Assembly (NCBI RefSeq): GCF_017573505.1
Contig: NZ_JAGEOJ010000007.1
Span: forward strand, 186,001 to 250,000
Direction of reading: 5' to 3'
DNA length: 64,000 bases
Source: Actinomadura barringtoniae
GTDB lineage: Bacteria; Actinomycetota; Actinomycetes; Streptosporangiales; Streptosporangiaceae
This document shows positions 24,321-33,796 of this stretch, piece by piece (position 1 is the stretch's first letter; every line of letters starts with the position of its first letter). The notes under the pieces were generated by a model. That model was not told the DNA's origin. It did not search any database and was given only the letters and a program-made list of their open reading frames with translations. The translations under genes and the position numbers were made by a program.

Positions 24321-25950
24321 CGGCGTTCTCTCCTGCCGGAATCGTCCAGCGTACGGTCGTGCCGTTCTCGGTGGCCTTGCCTGTGTCCGCGTCCGTTTCC
24401 GTGCCCGTGTCCAGCCAGATGGTTCCTCCGTGGTGTTCGACGATCTTTCTGCAGAGCGCGAGCCCGATCCCGGTGCCGCCGTACTCGTCGCGCGGGTGCA
24501 GGCGCTGGAAGATCAGGAAGACGCGGTCGGCGTGCCGGGGCTCGATCCCGATGCCGTTGTCGGCACAGGAGAACTCCCAGGTGTTCTCCACCCGCCGGAC
24601 GCCGATGTGGATGCGGGGCGCCTCGTCCTCGCGGCGGAACTTCATGGCGTTGCCGACGAGGTTCTGGAAGAGCTGGGTCAGCTGGGTACGGTCGCCCGCG
24701 ACGGTCGGCAGCTCGTCGGCCGTCACCTGCGCGCCGGTCTCCTCGGCGCGCGCCGAGAGGTTGTCGAGGGCCTGGTCCAGTACGGAGCGCAGGTCGATCG
24801 CCTCCTCCGGGCGCGACATCCGGCCGACGCGGGAGAAGCTGAGCAGGTCGTTGATCAGCGCCTGCATCCGCTTGGCGCCGTCGACCGCGAAGTCGATGTA
24901 CTGCTTGCCGCGCTCGTCGAGCTGGTCGCCGTAGCGGCGTTCGAGCATCTGGCAGAAGCTCGCCACCTTGCGCAGCGGCTCCTGCAGGTCGTGGCTGGCG
25001 ACGTAGGCGAACTGCTCAAGCTCGGCGTTCGAGCGGCGCAGCTCGCCCGCCTGCTCGTCCAGCAGCCGGATGGCCTCCGAGCTGGTCTGCCACTCCGCGA
25101 GGATGCGCTCGCGCATCGCGTCGATGATGGCCGCGAGCTCCACTATCTCGGCGGCGCCGGTGACCTGGAGCGGATGGTCGAAGTCGCCCTGCGACACCGC
25201 GCGGACGCTGTCGGACAGCTCGCCGACGGGCCGCACCACCGTGCGGCGGAACAGCACGACCAGCGCTATCGCGGCGAGGACCACGGCGGCCAGGGCCAGC
25301 CCGACCGACCAGTAGGTGTCGATCGCCCGCTGCTTGAGGTCGCGTGAGAACTTCCCGTGGAGCGTGACGAGCTGACCGCGCAGCGCGGAGCTGGCCGTCC
25401 AGGAGTCGGCGAGCAGGCGGTCTCCCTGCTGCTCCATGGCCGGATCGATCGTGCCGTTCTCCGGCCGGTCCGTCACGAGCCGTTCGGCGAAGCCCGCCCG
25501 CCAGGCCTGCGAGGCGCCCTCGAAGCGGTTCAGCTGGTCCAGGGCCGGCCGCGAGCCGGGAACGTCGTTCAGCAGGTCGCGCAGGCCCTCGACCGACGAC
25601 GCCTGCTGCCGTACGGCGGCACGGTAGCGGGCGAGGTCGGCCGCGTCGCCGGTGGTGGCGTACGCGCGCGCCGCGGTGTCCTCGCCGCGCAGCGCCTCAC
25701 CGAACTGGTAGTGGCGCAGGATCGCCGGATCGACCCGGTCGACGAGCGTCTGCCGCGCGGTCCCGGTCCGCATGAGGGCCGTCGTGGCCTGCACGATCGC
25801 GCCCGCCAGGACCAGCGCCAGCACGACCGCGCCCACCCGGTAGATCTGGCCGAGCCGCAGCCGCGCCAGGCCCGAGGCCTTCGGACGGTCCTTCCCGAGG
25901 ACCAGGGCGGGCGGGGTCTCGGTCTCGGCCGTCGCCCCCTTCGAACTCAA
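24313..25950 (-). CDS. CHASE3/HAMP sensor histidine kinase
   Basis: Membrane kinase of 545 residues: membrane segments at about 38-58 and 213-234, a helical CHASE3-like extracytoplasmic domain between, HAMP, a coiled coil, and HisKA with VASHDLQEPLRKV (His320). The HATPase_c domain shows NLVGNAMKF, DNGIGI and GGTGIGLALC. The SHDLQEP box is that of bacteriophytochrome-like kinases that pair with Rcp1 receivers, and such a receiver follows directly. The start is TTG at 25950, set by a TTGA overlap with the upstream stop. Confidence 0.9.
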   Translation of the reverse strand: MSSKGATAETETPPALVLGKDRPKASGLARLRLGQIYRVGAVVLALVLAGAIVQATTALMRTGTARQTLVDRVDPAILRHYQFGEALRGEDTAARAYATTGDAADLARYRAAVRQQASSVEGLRDLLNDVPGSRPALDQLNRFEGASQAWRAGFAERLVTDRPENGTIDPAMEQQGDRLLADSWTASSALRGQLVTLHGKFSRDLKQRAIDTYWSVGLALAAVVLAAIALVVLFRRTVVRPVGELSDSVRAVSQGDFDHPLQVTGAAEIVELAAIIDAMRERILAEWQTSSEAIRLLDEQAGELRRSNAELEQFAYVASHDLQEPLRKVASFCQMLERRYGDQLDERGKQYIDFAVDGAKRMQALINDLLSFSRVGRMSRPEEAIDLRSVLDQALDNLSARAEETGAQVTADELPTVAGDRTQLTQLFQNLVGNAMKFRREDEAPRIHIGVRRVENTWEFSCADNGIGIEPRHADRVFLIFQRLHPRDEYGGTGIGLALCRKIVEHHGGTIWLDTGTETDADTGKATENGTTVRWTIPAGENADD

Positions 25951-27140
25951 CGGCCGTCGCCCCGGCTCATCAGCAGGACGGCCAAGTCGTCCGACAAGAC
26001 CCCGCCGTTCAGCCGTTCGGCCTCCGAGATCAGCCCGTCGATCAGCCCGAAGCCGTGGTCGCCGCGTCCCCGCGCCACCTCCGCCAGGCTCACCAGTCCC
26101 TCCAGGTCCAGCCTCTCGTTCCCGTCGCCGATACATCCCTCGATCAATCCGTCGGTGTAGAGCATCAACGCCCAGGACTCGCCGAGCTCGATGCGGCACG
26201 TCGGCCACTCGCACTCGGGCAGCAGCCCGAGCCCCGGGCCGCTCGGCTCGTCCGGGAACACGTGCACCCCGGACGAGTCGAAGAACAGCGGCCGCGGATG
26301 GCCGGCGCGGTAGACCTCGGCGCTGCGCCGGTCGGGGGCGATGGTCAGCATGCAGAGCGTCGTGAAGATCTCCTCCGACCATCGTTCGTGCCGCAGCACC
26401 GCGTCCAGCGTGCCGAGCAGCGTCTCGCCGCCCAGCCCCGCCAGGACCAGCGTGCGCCACGCCATGCGCAGCCGTACGCCGAGCGACGCCTCGTCGGCGC
26501 CGTGCCCGCTGACGTCGCCGATCACCATGTGGACCGAGCCGTCGCCGGTCTCCACCGTGTCGTAGAAGTCGCCGCCCAGCAACGCGCGAGCCCGGCCCGG
26601 CCGGTAGCGCGCGTGGTGGCGCAACGTCACGTCGTTCAGGATCGGCACGGGCAGCAGGCCGCGTTCGAGGCGGGAGTTCTCGCGGCTGACGGCGCGCGCC
26701 TCGACGAGCTGCTTCTCCGACTCGTCCGCGCGCTTGCGCTCGATCGCGTACCGGATCGCGCGGGTGAGCAGGGCACCGTCGACGTCCTGCTTGACCAGGT
26801 AGTCCTGCGCTCCGGCGCTGACCACCGCGACGCCCAGCTGAACGTCGGAGAGACCGGTCAGCACCAGCACGGCGGTGCCGGGAGCCTTCGCCAGGACCTG
26901 CCGCAGCGTGTCCAGCCCCTGGGCGTCCGGCAGCGCGAGGTCCACCAGGATGCACTGCACCTTGGCGTCGAAGAGCTCCAGCGCCTCGCGCAGGGTCCGG
27001 GCCAGCGTGATGCTGACAGCCGGCTCGGACTCCCTGAGCAGTTCCTCGACGAGGAACGCGTCGCCGGGATCGTCCTCGACCAGGAGCACCCGCAGGGGCT
27101 CGGTCCCGACCAGCCCGCCGTGGCTGTTGACCGCGGTCAC
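25947..27140 (-). CDS. Response regulator-PP2C (SpoIIE) fusion phosphatase
   Basis: Cytosolic protein of 397 residues with an N-terminal receiver (VEDDPGD, Asp67 in CILVDLALPD, KQDVDG) and a C-terminal PP2C phosphatase with intact metal motifs GGDFYD and GDVSGHG, and a late DG pair. Family members dephosphorylate anti-sigma antagonists when the receiver is phosphorylated. It is the first gene of a three-gene operon with the CHASE3 kinase and Rcp1 receiver. A STAS antagonist gene lies divergently 129 bp away and is an obvious candidate substrate. Start GTG 27140. Confidence 0.9.
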   Translation of the reverse strand: MTAVNSHGGLVGTEPLRVLLVEDDPGDAFLVEELLRESEPAVSITLARTLREALELFDAKVQCILVDLALPDAQGLDTLRQVLAKAPGTAVLVLTGLSDVQLGVAVVSAGAQDYLVKQDVDGALLTRAIRYAIERKRADESEKQLVEARAVSRENSRLERGLLPVPILNDVTLRHHARYRPGRARALLGGDFYDTVETGDGSVHMVIGDVSGHGADEASLGVRLRMAWRTLVLAGLGGETLLGTLDAVLRHERWSEEIFTTLCMLTIAPDRRSAEVYRAGHPRPLFFDSSGVHVFPDEPSGPGLGLLPECEWPTCRIELGESWALMLYTDGLIEGCIGDGNERLDLEGLVSLAEVARGRGDHGFGLIDGLISEAERLNGGVLSDDLAVLLMSRGDGR

Positions 27141-27269
27141 CGCGTCGCCGCTCTCATCCGCGAAAACTGGTCCATACGTTGCTTGTCATGGGGCAAATAT
27201 TAGAGCGGGAGAGCGATTACAGGCAGTGACTCCGGGAACGAGATCGGTGAGCGAAGGGGGCACGCCGAA

Positions 27270-27599
27270 ATGCGCACAGAAGCGTTCCGAACCGAACCCG
27301 AAGCCGACGGCTCCGAGCAGTGGCAGGTCGTCGAGATGGCCGGCGAGCTCGACATCGCCCAGGCCGGCAGCCTGCGCCGCACCATCGACTCGTCCCTGAC
27401 CCGCCAGGCCCGGCCGCGGCTCGCGCTGGACCTCGGCGACGTCACGTTCTGCGACTCCTACGGCCTGTCCGTCCTGGTCTACACGGCCAAGAAGGTGCGC
27501 GAACGCGACGGCGACATCGTCCTCGCCGCGACCTCCCGCCAGGTCCGCTCGCTCATCAAGCGCTGCGGCCTGGAGTCCCTGCTACCGCTCCCCATCTGA
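27270..27599 (+). CDS. STAS-domain anti-sigma factor antagonist
   Basis: Single STAS domain of 109 residues in the SpoIIAA/RsbV class. The phosphorylatable serine is Ser63 in FCDSYGLSVLV. In partner switching this protein binds an anti-sigma kinase when unphosphorylated and frees a sigma factor. No RsbW-type kinase or SigB-type sigma factor is seen nearby, so its partner lies elsewhere. Followed 14 bp later by a small membrane protein gene. Confidence 0.92.
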   Translation: MRTEAFRTEPEADGSEQWQVVEMAGELDIAQAGSLRRTIDSSLTRQARPRLALDLGDVTFCDSYGLSVLVYTAKKVRERDGDIVLAATSRQVRSLIKRCGLESLLPLPI

Positions 27600-27613
27600 C
27601 CCAAGGAGCACTC

Positions 27614-27946
27614 ATGCAGACCCTGCGTGCAGGCGCGAGCGGCCCGCTCTGGCGACGGCGCCGCGAGGCCGACGACCTCTACCAGGCGTGGGAGATCCGG
27701 CTGTGGAGCCGCGTGCTGCTCGTCGTCGCCGGCGTCGGCACGTCCATCCTGCTCGTGGACGTCTTCGTCGACTACCTGTCCGGGAGCGCCTTCGCCTTCA
27801 CCTCGCTCCTGGTCGTGCTGCTCTACATCACCGCGATGTTCAACCACACGTGGGCGCGGCAGGAGCAGCTCGCGCACAGCCAGGACAAGCTGCAGACGAT
27901 GTTCATGGCCTTCGTCGGCCCTGAAGAGCAGCAGCTCCCGGACTGA
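27614..27946 (+). CDS. Small two-helix membrane protein
   Basis: Protein of 110 residues not recognised as a named family. A basic N-terminus (PLWRRRREADDLYQAWEIRLW) precedes two membrane segments at about 32-50 and 60-76, and then a polar tail predicted to be helical and cytoplasmic. AAGGAG lies 7 bases before the ATG. Close spacing to the STAS gene suggests co-transcription and a membrane-linked role in the same signalling pathway. Confidence 0.7.
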   Translation: MQTLRAGASGPLWRRRREADDLYQAWEIRLWSRVLLVVAGVGTSILLVDVFVDYLSGSAFAFTSLLVVLLYITAMFNHTWARQEQLAHSQDKLQTMFMAFVGPEEQQLPD

Positions 27947-27957
27947 GTCTCGCGCGT

Positions 27958-28389
27958 CTAGCTCTCGCGCGCGGCGCGGCGCCGCAGGTGCAGCAGCGTG
28001 GCCAGCCACAGCAAGGTCGCCTGCCCGCCGAGGAACACCCCGAGCGCCGCGAGCCAGCTGGGCGAGTGATCCGTATCCGCCTCAACGTCCTCGGCGGGCC
28101 GCAGCATCGTCCCGGGCGTCCACGCCGGAGCCGGTGCCTGCGCGGGCGGTGGGGCGACCGGCACTGACCCTGGCGACATGGGCACCGACGTCGGTACGGG
28201 CGGCATCGGAGCCTGAGGACTCGGCGCCATGGGCGAGGGCTGTGCGGGCGCGGAGGGCGTCATCGCGGGCCGGGTGGCGGTGGGCACCGGCCAGGGCTCA
28301 CTACGCGCGTACGCCCAGGGCACGCCAAGGACCGGCACCAGCCCCACCATGGCCAGCGCGAACGGCTTCCCCAGCCCGATCCCCCGCAC
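27958..28389 (-). CDS. Secreted Pro-rich protein with C-terminal membrane anchor
   Basis: Protein of 143 residues, family unknown. A signal peptide at about residues 8-28 is followed by an 80-residue Pro/Ala/Met-rich, low-complexity extracellular stretch, then a membrane segment (about 112-133) and a basic RRR tail. This topology suits a surface stalk or small anchored protein. It is convergent with the small membrane protein gene, 11 bp away. Confidence 0.55.
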   Translation of the reverse strand: MRGIGLGKPFALAMVGLVPVLGVPWAYARSEPWPVPTATRPAMTPSAPAQPSPMAPSPQAPMPPVPTSVPMSPGSVPVAPPPAQAPAPAWTPGTMLRPAEDVEADTDHSPSWLAALGVFLGGQATLLWLATLLHLRRRAARES

Positions 28390-28569
28390 CCCGCCACGAG
28401 ATCACGGATCACCACCCGACTTCAAAGACTCCACCCAAGGGTGATTCGCCCCGCTGACCGATACTTGTCGGTTCCTGTAAACGGCAGATGGGGCCGAAAT
28501 CCGTCGTTACCGTGTGCCTCAGGCTCGAAGGCCACAGTGGCATCCCCGAGGCACGGAGGCGGCGGGCCG

Positions 28570-31500
28570 ATGGACATTGACGGCGCGCGGGCGGTGACCG
28601 TCCGCGGCGGTGACGGTACGGCCGGGTCCGGTTTTCTTGTCGCGCACCGGCTGGTCTTGACCGCGTCCCGGCTGTGCCGGACGGGTGTGCCCGCGCCCGT
28701 CGTCTTCGCGCAGGAGGGCTCCGCGGTTCCCTATGCCTGCGAGATGATCTGGGCCGGGGGCGACGACGGCGCGGCGCTGTTGTGGGTGAACGATCAGGCG
28801 TGGCCGCTGGCCGTTCCGCGGACCGCTCGCTGGGGGCGGGCGACCGGGCATGGCGGGGGCTTGGCGTGCCGGGTTCTTCTGCCCGGCTCTGTCGTCGAGG
28901 TGAGGCTCAGCCCGTTCCGGGCTGCCGGCGGCAAGGTACTGCGGGCGGTGCTTGAGGACGTGGACGAGGTGGAGGCGACGGGCGGCGTCGTGCTGCTGGA
29001 CGACCTGGTCGTCGGGGTCGTGGTCGGTACGGGACCGGACCACGTGCTGCAGGTCGTGGCCGCCGGGGATCTCATCGAGGACGAGTCGTTCGGTCGTTGT
29101 GTGCAGCGGGCGAGCCGGCTGCGTCCCGTTGGTGAGTCCGTGGAGCTCGCGGCCGTGCTGCAGCCTTGGGGCGCGCTCCTGCCTCCGCGTACGCCGGGCG
29201 ATCTTCTGCATCCCGAGCACGAGGTGGTCGGATTCCAAGGGCGGGGCGAGCAGCTCGACGAGCTTGTGGCCTGGTGCGATACGCCTGCTCCTGCGGCCGC
29301 GCGGCTCGTGGTCGGCGGGCGCGGGGAAGGGAAGACGCGGTTCGGGCGTGAGCTCGTCGCGCGGATGCGCGGGCGAGGGTGGCTCGGCGGATTCGTCGCC
29401 GACATGGATGTGGGTGCGTGGGCCGAGGCGTTGGCCTCGGTCGCTCATCCGGTGGTGCTGGTCGTCGACGATGCCGAGGTACGGGACGGACTGGGCGAGC
29501 TGGTCGACCTGGTCATGACCCGGCCACCGGGGTCGCCCGTACGGCTGCTGCTGCTCGCGGGGAGCCAGGGGTTGTGGTGGGAACGGCTCGTGGATCACTC
29601 GCCGGAGACGGCGGCGGCGTTCGAGGAGCCCATTCTGGAGCTGCCCGCGCCGGACGACGACCTCGCCGCACGGGCCGTCGTGGATCTCGGGACCGCGCTC
29701 GATCGGCTGCCGAGCCTCCCGGAGTCGGTGCTGCCCGCGCTCCTGGCGGGGAAGGCCGAGGCCGAGACCGTTCTGCAGTACGAACGTGCCCGCTGGGATC
29801 AGGGGGCGGAGGTGTGCGGGGTCGCGGCCGACCTGGTGAGCGCGGCCGTCGCGATCACGCATCTGTGCGCGCCGACGTCCACGCGCGCCGAGGCCGTCCT
29901 GTCATGCCTGCCCGGTCTCGCCGAGGCGGAGAACCTGCCCGCGCGGCAGCGGCTCGTTCATTGGCTGGACGAGGTCTCCACCCAACCCGGACCGGGCTGG
30001 GGGCGCGCGGCCTGGGGACGGATCCTGCCGAACCACCTGGCCGATCACCTCGTGGCCCGGCTGCTGGCAGAGGACGTCCTGGACGGAACGGTGCTGAGCG
30101 AGCTGGCGCGGGTTCTCCGGCCCGGCGAGGCACCTCGGGCGTTCGCGATCCTGCGTGAGGCGGCTGCGGACCACCTCGATCGGATCGCCGGGATGATCAC
30201 GGCCAGGCCTGCGCTGTTCGGACCGATCGCGGGTGACGCGGCGCTGGGCGAGGTGGCGAACGCGCCGGAGCTGGACTTCGCGGTGGTGTCGGAGCTCGCG
30301 CGGTCCGTTCCGCTGTCGCCGGGTCGAGGCGGGGAGCTCGCCGCCGCGCTGCACGGGCGGGTGGTCTCCGAACTGAGAAATTCGGGCGAGCAGGAGGATC
30401 CGGCGGCCGAGGGCGGGCTCGCGGACGCGCTCGTCGGGCGGGCGCGCAGCCTCGCCGCCATCGGTCAGCTGGGCCGGGCCATCGAGTGCGCGACCGAGGC
30501 GGCGGCCCTCTACCGGCGGCGTGCCGAAGAGGGACCGGTGCCCAGCCTGCTCCTGCGGGTGGCCGTGCTGCTCGACCTGGCGCACTGGCAGAACGGGGCG
30601 GACGCGACCGCGGCGGCCCGCGAGGCGGCCGGGATCCTGCGGGCCGAGAGCGCCGCGAACCCGCAGGTCCATTTGCCCAAGCTCGCCGAGGCGTTGCTGC
30701 GGCTGGCCGCGTGTGAGGGTCCGGAACGTTCACAGGACGCCGTCACGGCCGCGAAGGACGCGGTCGAGATCTACCAGGGGCTCTGCACGCGGGACGCGGG
30801 CACGTTCCTTCCCGACCTCGTCGCCGCGCAGGAAGCGCTGATGCGCCACCTCGACCGCGCCATGCTGCCGGACAGGGCGCTGGCGGCGGCCGAGGAGGTC
30901 GTTCGGGGCCTTGAAGCCCTGGAACGGACTCGGCCGGTCGCGTTCCGAGCTCGATATGCAGCTGAGCTTGACGCGTTGGCCGAACGGCACGCACGTCTCG
31001 GGCGGTTCGGGAAGGCCCTCGCCGCCAGCCAGTCGGCGCTCGACGTTCACCGGCAGCTGGCGGCCGACCATCCGGCGACCCGCCTGACGCATCTGGTCGA
31101 CGCGCTCCAGCGGCTGAGCGACCGGCTGGCCGACGCGGGCCTGTTCGACCAGGCGCAGCGTGCCGCCGCCGAGGCCGTGGACTGGTGCCGGGTCGCGACG
31201 GGCCTGGACGACCTGCTGCGGCAGGCGCGGCTGGCGCACGCGCTGGACTCGCTGGCGGTCTGCCTGGACGGGTTCGGGCGCCGGGCGCTCGCGCGTCCCG
31301 CGGCTGAGGAGGCCGTGGCGATCTACCGGGAGCTGGCCGAAAGCGATCCCGCGTACCGTGCCGGGCTCGCCGCCGCCCTGACCAACCTCGGGACGAGCCT
31401 CGGCGTCGGCGAGGAGACCCTCGCCGTGTCGGAGGAGGCCGCGCGCCTCTTCCATGAGCTGGCCAGCCGCGATCCCGCGTACCGGGCCGATCTCGGGGTC

Positions 31501-32913
31501 GCGCTGGTCAACCTCGCGGTCGGCCTGGGCGAGTACGGCAGCCACTCCCGCGCCATGCCCACCGCCGAGGCCGCGATCACCCACCTGACCGGGCTCACCG
31601 ACCCGCTCCCGCTGTCGGCGGCCTACCTCGTTCTGGCACGTCAATGCCTGGCGCTGGAGCTGCGCGGCAAGGCCCTCACCGCGGCGACCGAGTCCGTCCG
31701 GCTGCTCGACCCGAACCCGACCCCCTCACCGGCTCTCGCGGCGACCCTGTCCTGCCACGCAGAGTGCCTCGCCACGAACGGGCATCTGGAAGAGGCGCGC
31801 ATGGAGGCCGCGCGCGCCGTGAAACTCCTCCGGCGGCTGGTCGAGTCGCGTACACCCGGGCAACACCGCGCCGCGCTGGCGGACACGTTGATCACCCTCG
31901 CCGACTGCGAGGCCCGCCAGGGGATGGCCGAACGGGCGGTCGCGATGGTGGAGGAGGCGGTCTCGATCCGGCGCGAGCAGGCCTGGGAGGACCCGGGCGC
32001 TCACCAGGGTCCGCTCGCCGTCACTCTCGTCAGGCTGGCGCTGCACCACGAGGACGCCGGGCACATGGAACAGGCCGACGCGGTGGCGGCCGACGCGACC
32101 GCGCACGCCAACGGCCTGAACGGGCCACGGGCGGCCGACGATCGGCGCAAGGTCGCGGAGGGGCTGGGCGAGTACGCGCTGGGCCTGGCCAGGGACGGCT
32201 ACGACCAGGCCCTGCAGTACGCCGAGAACGCGGTTCAGCTGCTGTCCGGCCCGCAGGCCGGTTCTCCACTCGATCGGGCGGAGGCGCGCATGAATCTGAT
32301 CGAGTGCCTGTACGACCTGCGCCGCAGACCGGAGATCCGGCGGCACGGGATCGAGCTGGTCGCCCACTGCGCGGACGCCGCCGAGGACGAGGCCGTACCG
32401 GATCGCCTCGCCCTCGCCCGCCGGCTCGGTGCGCTGTCGCTTCGCCTGCACGAGGTGCGCGCCCACGACGCGTGCTCCAAGGTCGCGACGCTGGCGATCA
32501 AGGCGTACAACGACCTGACCGACCGCGAACGCGAGCGTGACTCGGCGTACCTGGACCTGGCCGAGACCTTGCGCGTGGCCGCCGTCGCGCTGGCCAAACG
32601 CAATCACACCAGGGAGAGCGTCATCCGGAGCGAGGAGATGGTGTCGGCGTACGAGGCGCTCATCCAGCTCCAGGGCGAACACCACCGCCCCCGCCTGGTC
32701 GCCGCCCTGGAAGAAGTCGCGAACGCCCAGGTCATGGGGCCGTCCAAGCTGAGGCTCCGCAGGCAGGCGCGCGCCCTCCAGACGGGTGCACTCCAGGCGG
32801 GCGCGACCAACGGAGCGGCCGCCGCGCCTACCGAGACGGCTACGGAGACGTCTACAGGGACGGCTACGGGGACAGGGTCTGCTCCGCGTTCACCAGCAGG
32901 TCCTCGTACGTGA
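28570..32913 (+). CDS. Pseudo-trypsin / P-loop NTPase / TPR protein
   Basis: Large cytosolic protein of 1447 residues. Residues 8-195 fold like a trypsin-type protease, but the catalytic residues are changed: TASRLC (Arg34) replaces the TAxHC His, and EATGG (Thr137) replaces GDSGG Ser. A P-loop NTPase follows with Walker A GGRGEGKT (249-256) and Walker B VVLVVDD (to 301). From about 430 to 1400 there are many TPR-like helical repeats, then a Thr/Ala-rich tail. Trypsin-like plus STAND-type NTPase plus TPR is a known layout in bacterial conflict and signalling proteins. ATG 28570 has GGAGG about 10 bases upstream. The 3' end overlaps the facing DUF4263 gene by 50 bp. Confidence 0.8.
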   Translation: MDIDGARAVTVRGGDGTAGSGFLVAHRLVLTASRLCRTGVPAPVVFAQEGSAVPYACEMIWAGGDDGAALLWVNDQAWPLAVPRTARWGRATGHGGGLACRVLLPGSVVEVRLSPFRAAGGKVLRAVLEDVDEVEATGGVVLLDDLVVGVVVGTGPDHVLQVVAAGDLIEDESFGRCVQRASRLRPVGESVELAAVLQPWGALLPPRTPGDLLHPEHEVVGFQGRGEQLDELVAWCDTPAPAAARLVVGGRGEGKTRFGRELVARMRGRGWLGGFVADMDVGAWAEALASVAHPVVLVVDDAEVRDGLGELVDLVMTRPPGSPVRLLLLAGSQGLWWERLVDHSPETAAAFEEPILELPAPDDDLAARAVVDLGTALDRLPSLPESVLPALLAGKAEAETVLQYERARWDQGAEVCGVAADLVSAAVAITHLCAPTSTRAEAVLSCLPGLAEAENLPARQRLVHWLDEVSTQPGPGWGRAAWGRILPNHLADHLVARLLAEDVLDGTVLSELARVLRPGEAPRAFAILREAAADHLDRIAGMITARPALFGPIAGDAALGEVANAPELDFAVVSELARSVPLSPGRGGELAAALHGRVVSELRNSGEQEDPAAEGGLADALVGRARSLAAIGQLGRAIECATEAAALYRRRAEEGPVPSLLLRVAVLLDLAHWQNGADATAAAREAAGILRAESAANPQVHLPKLAEALLRLAACEGPERSQDAVTAAKDAVEIYQGLCTRDAGTFLPDLVAAQEALMRHLDRAMLPDRALAAAEEVVRGLEALERTRPVAFRARYAAELDALAERHARLGRFGKALAASQSALDVHRQLAADHPATRLTHLVDALQRLSDRLADAGLFDQAQRAAAEAVDWCRVATGLDDLLRQARLAHALDSLAVCLDGFGRRALARPAAEEAVAIYRELAESDPAYRAGLAAALTNLGTSLGVGEETLAVSEEAARLFHELASRDPAYRADLGVALVNLAVGLGEYGSHSRAMPTAEAAITHLTGLTDPLPLSAAYLVLARQCLALELRGKALTAATESVRLLDPNPTPSPALAATLSCHAECLATNGHLEEARMEAARAVKLLRRLVESRTPGQHRAALADTLITLADCEARQGMAERAVAMVEEAVSIRREQAWEDPGAHQGPLAVTLVRLALHHEDAGHMEQADAVAADATAHANGLNGPRAADDRRKVAEGLGEYALGLARDGYDQALQYAENAVQLLSGPQAGSPLDRAEARMNLIECLYDLRRRPEIRRHGIELVAHCADAAEDEAVPDRLALARRLGALSLRLHEVRAHDACSKVATLAIKAYNDLTDRERERDSAYLDLAETLRVAAVALAKRNHTRESVIRSEEMVSAYEALIQLQGEHHRPRLVAALEEVANAQVMGPSKLRLRRQARALQTGALQAGATNGAAAAPTETATETSTGTATGTGSAPRSPAGPRT

Positions 32914-33796
32914 TGATCTCGATGCGGGACAGGTGGCTGTTGTAGGTGCGGAACGTCTCCGCGATGAGCCCGGCCACCTTCATCCCGCGTCCGGCCGCCG
33001 CGTCCTTGAGCGCGGCGCTCACCTCGCGGCCCAGATGGCGGGGGTGGCCGATCACGATGGTGGTGAACGCGCGGTGGCAGTCGATCGTGAGCCTGCGTGA
33101 CACCTCGGTGCCGGTCCGGTCGAGCTCGCGCAGCGTGTCCGCCGCTACCGCGACGGCGTCCTGCACCTCGGCGCCGACCCTGACCTGCCGGTCGTTCACC
33201 AGGACGAGGTCGGGAACGTTCGCCTCGCACAGCTTCACGATATGCAGCACGTTGTCGTAGCGCCGCACCGGAAGGTCGAGCGCGTGGAACCGGGCCCGCA
33301 ACTCCGGCACCACGTACCGGCCACCGAAGACCCACCACTCCTCGTACAGCAGGTCGTAGAGGTCCTCGGCCCGCACGTCGGGCTCCTTGAGCCGGCGTTC
33401 CAGCCGCATCAGCCCGTCCCGCCGGCGCCGCTGCTCGATGAGGCTGGAGAGCTCCCCGGCCTCCTTGAGGTCGGCCAGCGCGTCCACGATGTCGGGAACG
33501 TTGCGCAGCGCCGCGAAGACGGTCCGCAGCGTTCCGGGGTCGCCTTCGCCGAGGCCTGCGAGCAGGGGTTCCAAGGGGTCCTGGCCACCGCTGCCGGGGG
33601 TCCGCCGTGTCGTGCTCTGCCGGCGCAGCGCCGCGTCCAGCCGTGCGATCTCGGCGGCCTCGGCCGACCAGGCAGGCCTGCCATAGGCGACCGGCGGCCG
33701 GGCACCGCTGCCGAGCGAGATACCTCGCTCGGACTTCACTCCGGGCCGGATCGTCAGCCGTCCTGAGCCCGCCCATCGGAACCGACTCTGTTCCAC
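32864..33796 (-). CDS. DUF4263 (Shedu-type) protein with degenerate nuclease site
   Basis: Protein of 310 residues. The C-terminal part (about 150-308) matches DUF4263, the nuclease domain of the Shedu defence protein SduA: EEWWVFGGRY, VRRYDNVLHIV, VIGHP and the ending TYNSHLSRIEIITYEDL. In active members the core reads D-x-x-LH-(x)2-ELK. Here Asp181 is kept but the E-x-K pair is Lys188 and Cys190 (IVKLC), so nuclease activity is unlikely. The N-terminal 110 residues are variable and helical. GTG 33796 lies inside the end of the K+ channel gene (43-bp overlap), suggesting coupling. A second GTG 19 codons on is possible. Confidence 0.75.
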   Translation of the reverse strand: MEQSRFRWAGSGRLTIRPGVKSERGISLGSGARPPVAYGRPAWSAEAAEIARLDAALRRQSTTRRTPGSGGQDPLEPLLAGLGEGDPGTLRTVFAALRNVPDIVDALADLKEAGELSSLIEQRRRRDGLMRLERRLKEPDVRAEDLYDLLYEEWWVFGGRYVVPELRARFHALDLPVRRYDNVLHIVKLCEANVPDLVLVNDRQVRVGAEVQDAVAVAADTLRELDRTGTEVSRRLTIDCHRAFTTIVIGHPRHLGREVSAALKDAAAGRGMKVAGLIAETFRTYNSHLSRIEIITYEDLLVNAEQTLSP

